Source: Gammaproteobacteria bacterium
Lineage (GTDB): Bacteria > Pseudomonadota > Gammaproteobacteria > J113
NCBI GenBank assembly: GCA_003694425.1
Contig: RFJX01000016.1
Coordinates: 1-7,226, forward strand
Reading direction: 5' to 3'
Length of the DNA stretch: 7,226 nucleotides
The translations under genes and the position numbers were made by a program. The notes under the pieces are model-generated. The model was not told the origin of the DNA. It did not search any database and saw only the letters and a program-made list of their open reading frames with translations. Within the stretch, counting starts at the first letter, position 1, and each line of letters starts with the position of its first letter. Below, piece after piece: positions 1 to 4,944 of the stretch.

Positions 1-45
1 CAGTTGTCAGTTGTCAGTTGTCAGTTGTCAGTTGTCAGTTGTCAG
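1..45. repeat. Heptanucleotide tandem array, left arm
   Basis: Six identical head-to-tail copies of the 7-bp unit CAGTTGT, followed by a partial unit CAG. The array touches the first base of the window, so its true left end and copy number are unknown. Read on the minus strand the unit is CTGACAA, which closely resembles the CTGATAA/CTGATGA units of the second array at 83-152, so the two arrays face each other. The units show no sequence drift, suggesting recent expansion or active homogenisation. There are no unique spacers, so it is not a CRISPR array. Confidence 0.95.
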
Positions 46-82
46 ACAAGAGCGTAATTGCCCTCCCCGGCCTGTCAAGCTC

Positions 83-152
83 GTGATCACTGATAACTGA
101 TCACTGATGACTGATAACTGATGACTGATGACTGATGACTTATAAATGATGA
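83..152. repeat. Degenerate heptanucleotide tandem array, right arm
   Basis: About ten 7-bp units run without gaps. In order they are GTGATCA, CTGATAA, CTGATCA, CTGATGA, CTGATAA, three CTGATGA, CTTATAA and ATGATGA. Variation is confined mainly to positions 5 and 6 in the inner units, with decay at both ends. The array begins 37 bp after the left array and ends 16 bp before the stop codon of the leftward thioredoxin-like gene, so it lies in that gene's 3' flank. Its orientation is opposite to the left arm, giving a potential long stem with a loop around 46-82. A transcription-end or mRNA-stabilising role is possible but not shown; there is no clear T-run. Confidence 0.9.
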
Positions 153-168
153 CCAACCAGAGAACCGA

Positions 169-699
169 TTACTCCTTCAACAACCGCTCGATGGCCGCCT
201 CGATCCGCTTCGCCTGGCGATCGCCGATATGGGTCTCGCCCCACCACACCGCCCGCAGGCGCCCGGCCTTGTCGATCAGGTAGAAGGCGGGCCAGGCGCG
301 GTTGCGCATCGCCTTCCAGTAGCGGTGGTCGTTGTCCAGCATCACCGGATGATTGATGCCGAATTCCCGCACCTTCTCCAGCACCCGGGCCGGGTCCTTC
401 TCGTGGGGGAACTCGGGCGTGTGGACCCCGATCAGGGCCAGGCCGCGGGGGCCGTACCGGTGCTCGACGGTCTTCAGCCAGGGGATCGACCTGACACAGT
501 TGACGCAGCCGTAGGTCCAGAAGTCGAGCAGCACCACCCTGCCGCGCAGATCAACCAGTTTCAGCGGCGGGCTGTTGATCCATTCGCCGGCCTGCCGCGG
601 CGGGAAGTCCGGCGCCTGCGGGGCACGGCCCGGGTCGAGAACCGCCATGACGGGGCGCATCAGGGAGAGCGACAGCAGCAGCAGAAGGACCTTGGACAC
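169..699 (-). CDS. Exported TlpA/DipZ-like thioredoxin-fold protein
   Basis: A 176-residue protein with a hydrophobic N-terminus (about residues 4-19) ending in a VMA signal-peptidase-like site, so the mature protein is probably periplasmic. The redox centre is WTYGCVNC, with cysteines at 65 and 68. The cis-proline is in RAWPAFYLID (W136-P137). Both motifs resemble the thioredoxin domain of DipZ-type proteins more than classical TlpA or ResA. The DipZ membrane and C-terminal domains are absent, so this is a stand-alone domain. It could act as a thiol-disulfide reductase, for example in cytochrome c maturation or oxidative repair, but its partner is unknown. The start is GTG at 699: an in-frame TGA lies at 712-714 and no other start codon lies between. 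The ribosome binding site is weak. The next in-frame methionine, M14, would remove most of the signal peptide. It is divergent from the carbonic anhydrase gene. Confidence 0.9.
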   Translation of the reverse strand: MSKVLLLLLSLSLMRPVMAVLDPGRAPQAPDFPPRQAGEWINSPPLKLVDLRGRVVLLDFWTYGCVNCVRSIPWLKTVEHRYGPRGLALIGVHTPEFPHEKDPARVLEKVREFGINHPVMLDNDHRYWKAMRNRAWPAFYLIDKAGRLRAVWWGETHIGDRQAKRIEAAIERLLKE

Positions 700-807
700 G
701 GGCTTGCTCGGTCATGGCCGGTAAACAGTTGACAGCCGGGGAGCCGGCAGGTTCAGCGGGGCCGCCCGGCACTCCGGTACGGGTTCGTGCCCCGCGAGGC
801 GATGCCG

Positions 808-813
808 TAGAAT
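808..813 (+). promoter_or_regulatory. Possible -10 element for the carbonic anhydrase gene
   Basis: TAGAAT matches the sigma-70 -10 consensus at five of six positions in an otherwise very GC-rich 146-bp divergent intergenic region. The best -35 candidate at usable spacing is TTCGTG at 784-789, 18 bp upstream, and it is poor. If real, transcription would start near 820 and leave a leader of roughly 25 nt before the ATG at 846. No convincing promoter was seen for the opposite, leftward gene. Tentative. Confidence 0.25.
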
Positions 814-845
814 CCCGGGGAGCATACCGCCAGGGAGGACCCGAG

Positions 846-1376
846 ATGACCATCCGCAGCTTCGACGGCCGGCAGCCACAGATCGACCCCAGCGCCTGGG
901 TCGACGATTCGGCCGTGGTGATCGGCGATGTCACGCTGGGACCGCAGGTCTCGGTCTGGCCCACCTGCGTCCTGCGCGGGGACGTGGGCTCCATCACCGT
1001 GGGCGAGCTGACCAACATCCAGGACGGCACGGTGGTGCACGTCACCCACGACGGGCCCTGGACGCCGGGCGGCTTCAACACCACCATCGGCAAGGGGGTC
1101 ACCATCGGTCACCGCGCCATCGTCCACGCCTGCACCGTGGGCGACTGGTGCCTGATCGGCATGGGGGCGATCCTCATGGACGGCGCCGAGCTGGGGGCGC
1201 GCTCCATCCTCGCCGCCGGTGCGCTGGTGCCGGCCGGCAAGAAACTGGAAGGCGGCTGGCTCTATGTCGGCAGCCCGGCCCGGGCGGTGCGCGCGCTCAC
1301 CGACACCGAGTTCGAGTCGCTGGAATACTCCGCCGCCCACTACGCGAAACTGATGGCGGCCCACCGGGACCAGTGA
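846..1376 (+). CDS. yrdA: Gamma-class carbonic anhydrase family protein (YrdA-like)
   Basis: A 176-residue left-handed beta-helix (hexapeptide-repeat) protein that closely follows the YrdA pattern. It has RGD at 44-46, NIQDG at 57-61, VVHVTHDG at 63-70, GHRAIVHAC at 88-96 and a C-terminal helix beginning near residue 152. By comparison with the archaeal enzyme Cam, the likely trimer-interface metal ligands are H65, H89 and H94; H68 is an additional nearby histidine. The family would hydrate CO2 to bicarbonate, but many YrdA-type members have little or no measured activity, so the enzymatic role is not certain. No signal peptide is present, implying a cytosolic location. The ATG at 846 is chosen because GGGAGGA lies 6 bp upstream (833-839); the same frame stays open back to 714, but that extension shows no family similarity. 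The next gene begins 58 bp downstream. Confidence 0.92.
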   Translation: MTIRSFDGRQPQIDPSAWVDDSAVVIGDVTLGPQVSVWPTCVLRGDVGSITVGELTNIQDGTVVHVTHDGPWTPGGFNTTIGKGVTIGHRAIVHACTVGDWCLIGMGAILMDGAELGARSILAAGALVPAGKKLEGGWLYVGSPARAVRALTDTEFESLEYSAAHYAKLMAAHRDQ

Positions 1377-1434
1377 CGCGCTACCGGCATCTCCCGGTCC
1401 CACTCCGAGACCTGCGGGCTGACGGGGCAGAGGC

Positions 1435-2013
1435 TTGAAGATACGGGACTTCCCCGACGGCTACGGCCTGGTCAGCATCCTCCTGCACTGGGGCATGGCG
1501 GTGCTGATCCTGGGGTTGTTCGCCCTCGGCCTGTACATGGTCGGGCTCGACTATTACCACCCCTGGTACAACGCCGCCCCCGATCTGCACCGCGTCGTGG
1601 GTCTGCTGACCGGGCTGTTGCTGCTGCTGCGCCTCGCCTGGCGCGCGGCCAGTCCGCGGCCGCGGCCCCTGGGGCGGGAATGGGAACGGCGCCTCGCGGC
1701 GGTGGTCCACCACAGTCTCTACCTGCTGACCGCGGCCCTGGTCGCGAGCGGCTATCTCACCAGTACCGCGGAGGGTCACGGGATACCGGTCTACGGCTGG
1801 TTCGAGGTACCGGCCCTGCGGGACTGGGGCGAGGGGATGGAAGACCGCTTCGGCGAGCTCCATGAATGGTTCGCCTGGGCGATCATTGCCCTGACCGCGC
1901 TGCACGCCGCCGCCGCGCTCAAGCACCATTACATCGACCGGGACGCCACCCTGTGGCGTATGCTGGGAAGGGTCCCGGCCCGACGGTCCACCACAGAGGA
2001 GGAAAGAAGATGA
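1435..2013 (+). CDS. yceJ: Cytochrome b561 family, YceJ-like di-haem membrane protein
   Basis: A 192-residue inner-membrane protein with four predicted helices at about residues 12-35, 50-69, 90-110 and 143-163. H18 (LLHWG), H52 (DLHRVVG), H143 (ELHEWF) and H157 (ALHAAA) form the usual four-histidine set for two b haems in the bacterial b561 family. Such proteins move electrons between the quinone pool and periplasmic acceptors or superoxide. The start is TTG at 1435: an in-frame TGA lies at 1420-1422 and no other start codon intervenes. A GGGG stretch at 1424-1427 can serve as a weak ribosome binding site. The yceI gene overlaps its stop codon, the same partnership as E. coli yceJ-yceI. The symbol rests on that context, because b561 paralogues are hard to tell apart. 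The C-terminal tail is charged (RRSTTEEERR). Confidence 0.9.
   Translation: MKIRDFPDGYGLVSILLHWGMAVLILGLFALGLYMVGLDYYHPWYNAAPDLHRVVGLLTGLLLLLRLAWRAASPRPRPLGREWERRLAAVVHHSLYLLTAALVASGYLTSTAEGHGIPVYGWFEVPALRDWGEGMEDRFGELHEWFAWAIIALTALHAAAALKHHYIDRDATLWRMLGRVPARRSTTEEERR
1996..2002 (+). promoter_or_regulatory. Strong ribosome binding site fixing the yceI start
   Basis: GAGGAGG lies inside the last codons of the b561 gene, 7 bp before the ATG at 2010. The in-frame open region reaches back to 1866 but reads through b561 in another frame and lacks a signal peptide. This site therefore decides the yceI start and supports translational coupling. Confidence 0.85.
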
Positions 2014-2597
2014 TTCGAAAACAGGCACTGCGGCTGCTCCTTGCAACAGCCCTGGCCATGCCGACAGGCGCCCTGGCAGTGGAGCACTACCTCATCGACA
2101 CCCCCAAGATGCACGCCTTCATCACCTTCAAGGTCCAGCATCTGGGCTTCTCCTGGCTGCTCGGACGCTTCAACCGCTTCTCCGGCAGCTTCGACTACGA
2201 CCCGGACAATCCCGCCAACAACCGGGTCGAGGTGGTGATCGACACCGCCAGCCTCGACACCAATCACGCCGAGCGCGACAAGCATCTGCGCGACGAGCGC
2301 TTCTTCCATGTCGAGAAGTACCCCGAGGCCCGTTTCATCAGCACGCGCTGGGAGGACCTCGGCAATGGCCGGGCCCGCCTGGCGGGCAATCTGACCCTGC
2401 ACGGGATGACGAAGGAGGTGGTGATCGACGTCAACCAGGTGGGCGCCGGGAAGGACCCCTGGGGCGGCTTCCGCCGGGGCTTCGAGGGCCGCACCACCCT
2501 GCACCTCTCCGACTGGAACTTCGCCAAGGCGGCGATGCTGGGGCCGGCGGCGGAGAACATCGAGCTCTACCTCTCCATCGAGGGCATACGTCAGTGA
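2010..2597 (+). CDS. yceI: YceI family periplasmic protein
   Basis: A 195-residue protein with a signal peptide (positive MIRKQ, hydrophobic core about 6-16, cleavage after GALA at 20-23). The mature YceI lipocalin-like barrel starts VEHYLID. Family hallmarks, in order, are HAFITFKVQHLGFSWLLG at 35-52, FSGSFDYD at 58-65, DTNHAERDKHLRDERFF at 83-99, LTLHGMTKEV at 128-137, DPWGGFRRGFE at 149-159 and a final SIEGIRQ. The match to E. coli YceI is close along its whole length. The family binds long isoprenoid or amphiphilic chains such as polyprenyl quinones in the barrel; in E. coli the gene is induced by alkaline pH. Its ATG overlaps the b561 stop (ATGA, 2010-2013), so the two proteins are probably made together; functional coupling through a quinone-like ligand is an inference. 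Length and motifs are complete. Confidence 0.95.
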   Translation: MIRKQALRLLLATALAMPTGALAVEHYLIDTPKMHAFITFKVQHLGFSWLLGRFNRFSGSFDYDPDNPANNRVEVVIDTASLDTNHAERDKHLRDERFFHVEKYPEARFISTRWEDLGNGRARLAGNLTLHGMTKEVVIDVNQVGAGKDPWGGFRRGFEGRTTLHLSDWNFAKAAMLGPAAENIELYLSIEGIRQ

Positions 2598-2628
2598 TCA
2601 CGGTACGCAATCCGGCAGGAGAGCACCT

Positions 2629-3717
2629 TTGAGCAAGGGACTGCTCTCGCCGATAGACCTCGGCCCCTACCACCTGCCCAACAGGGTCTTCATGGCCCCC
2701 CTGACCCGCAACCGCGCGCCCGGGACCGTGCCGAATGCGCTGATGGCCGAGTACTATGCCCAGCGCGCCACCGCCGGCCTCATCATCAGCGAGGCGACCC
2801 CGGTGGCGGCGCACGGGCACGGCTATCCCGACACCCCGGGGATCCACACCACCGAACAGGTGGCAGGCTGGCGTGGGGTCACGGAGGCGGTGCATGCGCG
2901 AGGCGGACACATGTTCCTCCAGCTCTGGCACGTGGGCCGGATCTCCCACCCCTCCCTGCAGCCGGACGGGGCCCTGCCCATCGCCCCCTCGGCGATCCGG
3001 CCGCAGGGGGAGGCGGTCACGCCGGAGGGGCCGAGGCCCTTCGTCACCCCGCGGGCGGTGACGCTGGAGGAGATCCCGGGCCTGATCGAGGACTACCGCC
3101 GCGGGGCGGCCAATGCCCTCGAGGCGGGCTTCGACGGCGTCGAGGTGCATGCCGCCAACGGTTATCTGATCGACCAGTTCCTGCGCGACGGCACCAATCA
3201 CCGCACGGACCGCTACGGCGGCTCGATCGAGAACCGTTGTCGCTTCCTGCTGGAGGTGGTGGAGGCGGTGACCGGGGTATGGGGCCCGGAACGGGTCGGC
3301 GTGAGGCTCTCGCCGCTGAACCCGTTCAACGACATGCACGACTCCGATCCCCGGGCCACCTTCACCCGCGTGGTGGAGGCGCTCGACCGCTTCGGCCTGG
3401 CCTATCTGCACGTGACCGAGTGGGGGAGCGACGAGCCGGGCGCGGCCGGTCCCCCCTTCGATCTGCAGGAGCTGCGCCGCCGCTGGGGCAGGGTCTACGT
3501 CGCCAACGGCGGTTATGACCAGGCCCGCGCCGAGGCGGCCATCCGCGAAGGCCGCGCCGACGCGGTGGCCTTCGGCAGGCTCTACATCGCCAATCCCGAC
3601 CTGGTCGAACGCTTCCGCCGCGGCGCCCCCCTGAACATCCCGGACCCGGCGACCTTCTACGGCGGCGACGCCCATGGCTACACCGACTACCCCACACTCG
3701 ATGGCACCGGCACCTGA
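2629..3717 (+). CDS. nemA: Old Yellow Enzyme family alkene reductase (NemA-like)
   Basis: A 362-residue cytosolic TIM-barrel flavoenzyme, about the normal length for NemA and PETN reductase. Visible residues include FMAPLTRNRA at 21-30 (T25 expected near the FMN), HVGRISHPS at 101-109, and the catalytic and substrate-binding set H174, N177 and Y179 in HAANGYLIDQFLRDG. Others are NHRTDRYGGS at 190-199, R226 near the flavin, GRLYIANPDL at 316-325 for phosphate binding, and a C-terminal GYTDYPTL. Enzymes of this type use NAD(P)H and FMN to reduce activated C=C bonds, N-ethylmaleimide, nitrate esters or nitroaromatics. The physiological substrate cannot be read from sequence. The start is TTG at 2629 with AGGAGA 6 bp upstream (2617-2622). 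It lies 31 bp after yceI with no terminator seen, so co-transcription is likely. Confidence 0.95.
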   Translation: MSKGLLSPIDLGPYHLPNRVFMAPLTRNRAPGTVPNALMAEYYAQRATAGLIISEATPVAAHGHGYPDTPGIHTTEQVAGWRGVTEAVHARGGHMFLQLWHVGRISHPSLQPDGALPIAPSAIRPQGEAVTPEGPRPFVTPRAVTLEEIPGLIEDYRRGAANALEAGFDGVEVHAANGYLIDQFLRDGTNHRTDRYGGSIENRCRFLLEVVEAVTGVWGPERVGVRLSPLNPFNDMHDSDPRATFTRVVEALDRFGLAYLHVTEWGSDEPGAAGPPFDLQELRRRWGRVYVANGGYDQARAEAAIREGRADAVAFGRLYIANPDLVERFRRGAPLNIPDPATFYGGDAHGYTDYPTLDGTGT

Positions 3718-3752
3718 CCATACGGAGACGCCCTCCCCCTCCGTGCCCGGTG

Positions 3753-3820
3753 ATGGAAGGCGCCCGGGGACCGTGCGTGCCGGCAGGGGCATGGGGCGCC
3801 GGGGCCGCAGCAGCTTCCAT
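3753..3820 (+). other. Interrupted inverted repeat in the leader of the efflux genes
   Basis: Two collinear inverted-repeat segments are nested. ATGGAAG (3753-3759) is complementary to CTTCCAT (3814-3820), and GGCGCCC (3759-3765) is complementary to GGGCGCC (3794-3800); they share base 3759, so one pair at the junction is lost. A roughly 13-nt bulge separates the right-hand segments, and the apical loop is about 28 nt. It fills most of the 123-bp gap between the reductase and the adaptor gene. There is no following T-run, so it is not a standard intrinsic terminator. It could be a leader structure, a processing site or chance in GC-rich DNA. Confidence 0.35.
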
Positions 3821-3840
3821 GAATGCCGGAGAAGGCGGCC

Positions 3841-4944
3841 ATGATCCGCAGACTGGTCATCGTCATCCTCGTCCTGGGGCTGGGGTTCGGCGCAATCGCC
3901 ACGGTGAAGTACCGGCAGATGCAGCAGATGCAGGAACAGATGGCCCGCCCGCGGCCACCGGTCACGGTGGCCAGCGCCACCGTGACCGAGGAGCGCTGGC
4001 GGCCGGCCCTGCACGCCGCCGGCAGCCTGGTCGCGGTCCAGAGCGTGGAGGTCTCCACCGAGATCGGAGGAGTGGTGCGCAGCCTCCACTTCCGCTCCGG
4101 GGAGACGGTGAAGCGGGGCAGCCTCATCGCCCAGCTCGACGACGAGGTCGACCGGGCGGCGCTGCGGGGCCTGGTGGCGGAGCAACGGCTCGCCGACATC
4201 CAGCTGCGCCGGGCCCTCGAGCTGCTCCCACGCAAGGCGATCTCCCAGTCCGATCTGGACACCGCGCGGGCCCGCTACGACGCCGCCCGGGCCAGGGTCG
4301 AGGAACAGCGGGCACGCATCGCCCGCAAGCGGATCGTCGCCCCGTTCGACGGCGTCCTCGGCATCCGCAAGGTAGACGTGGGGGCCTATCTGTCGGCGGG
4401 AGACGGCATCGTCACCCTCACCACGATCGACCCGATCCACGTCGACTACGAGCTGCCGGAACGGGACCTGCCGGCCCTGGCGGCCGGACTCGAGGTCCGG
4501 ATCCGGGTCGGCGCATGGCCCGGGGAGGAGTTTACCGGCCGGGTCACGGTGATCGCCCCGGGACTGCGCCAGGGGACGCGCACCGTGCGGGTGCGGGCCA
4601 CGCTGCCCAATCCCGACGGACGGCTGAGACCGGGGATGTTCGCCGCTGTCACCACCCTGCAACCGGAGGCGGAGGCGGTCCTGACCGTCCCCCGCACCGC
4701 GATCAGCTACAACACCTACGGGGACTTCGTCTTCGTCATCGAGGGCGACACCCCCGATTCCCTGACGGTCCGCAGGCAACTGGTCGAACCCGGCGAGGTG
4801 CGTGACGGGCGGGTCGCCATCCGCAAGGGGCTGGAGGCCGGCCAGCGGGTGGTGCGCGCCGGCCTGATCAAGCTCCGCAACGGCCAGCCGGTGCGCGTCG
4901 ATGACAGCGTCGAACTGGACGACGCGACCCTCGACACGGAATGA
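3841..4944 (+). CDS. RND efflux periplasmic adaptor (membrane fusion protein)
   Basis: A 367-residue membrane fusion protein. It is anchored by one N-terminal helix (about 4-22) with no lipobox cysteine. A glutamine- and methionine-rich linker covers 26-34. The lipoyl half-motif EIGGVVRSLHFRSGETVKRG spans 74-93, with a short helical hairpin at about 102-163. The returning lipoyl half is IVAPFDGVLGIRKVDVGAYL at 165-184, followed by beta-barrel and membrane-proximal domains (DPIHVDYELPE at 197-207, GRLRPGMFA at 260-268, VPRTAI at 283-288). It would link the pump to an outer-membrane channel. The overall pattern resembles MexH-type adaptors, but substrates cannot be predicted. ATG at 3841 is preferred because GGAGAAGG lies 5 bp upstream (3828-3835). 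The ATG six codons earlier at 3823 lacks a good site. Its TGA overlaps the pump's ATG, indicating translational coupling. Confidence 0.93.
   Translation: MIRRLVIVILVLGLGFGAIATVKYRQMQQMQEQMARPRPPVTVASATVTEERWRPALHAAGSLVAVQSVEVSTEIGGVVRSLHFRSGETVKRGSLIAQLDDEVDRAALRGLVAEQRLADIQLRRALELLPRKAISQSDLDTARARYDAARARVEEQRARIARKRIVAPFDGVLGIRKVDVGAYLSAGDGIVTLTTIDPIHVDYELPERDLPALAAGLEVRIRVGAWPGEEFTGRVTVIAPGLRQGTRTVRVRATLPNPDGRLRPGMFAAVTTLQPEAEAVLTVPRTAISYNTYGDFVFVIEGDTPDSLTVRRQLVEPGEVRDGRVAIRKGLEAGQRVVRAGLIKLRNGQPVRVDDSVELDDATLDTE

Noticed and set aside
1..152. CRISPR array
   Set aside because: Units are 7 bp and directly contiguous, with no unique spacers and no cas genes nearby.
729..734. Perfect TTGACA -35 box in the divergent intergenic region
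   Set aside because: At 17 bp spacing the -10 position reads TTCAGC, which is not credible. The surrounding CAGTTGACAG may instead be a lone copy resembling the heptamer repeat (nine of ten bases match), which is too little to call.
714..845. 44-codon N-terminal extension of the carbonic anhydrase from an upstream ATG
   Set aside because: The extension does not match the family. A clear ribosome binding site precedes the ATG at 846, which gives the normal family length and N-terminus.
1383..1398. Small hairpin ACCGG/CCGGT after the carbonic anhydrase stop
   Set aside because: The stem is only 5 bp with a 6-nt loop and no T-run follows, so it does not support a terminator between the carbonic anhydrase and b561 genes.
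3722..3744. Hairpin ACGGAG/CTCCGT after the reductase stop
   Set aside because: The 6-bp stem has an 11-nt loop and no U-tract. It is too weak for an intrinsic terminator in DNA this GC-rich.
3823..3840. Adaptor start six codons earlier
   Set aside because: That ATG has no ribosome binding site at suitable spacing, while the GGAGAAGG inside this stretch is ideally placed for the ATG at 3841.
2431..4779. A 782-codon open frame on the minus strand
   Set aside because: It lies antisense to nemA and the adaptor, both of which have full family motifs. Its composition (R, G, D, P, H, V) is what the reverse strand of GC-rich codons yields, and no domain is recognisable.
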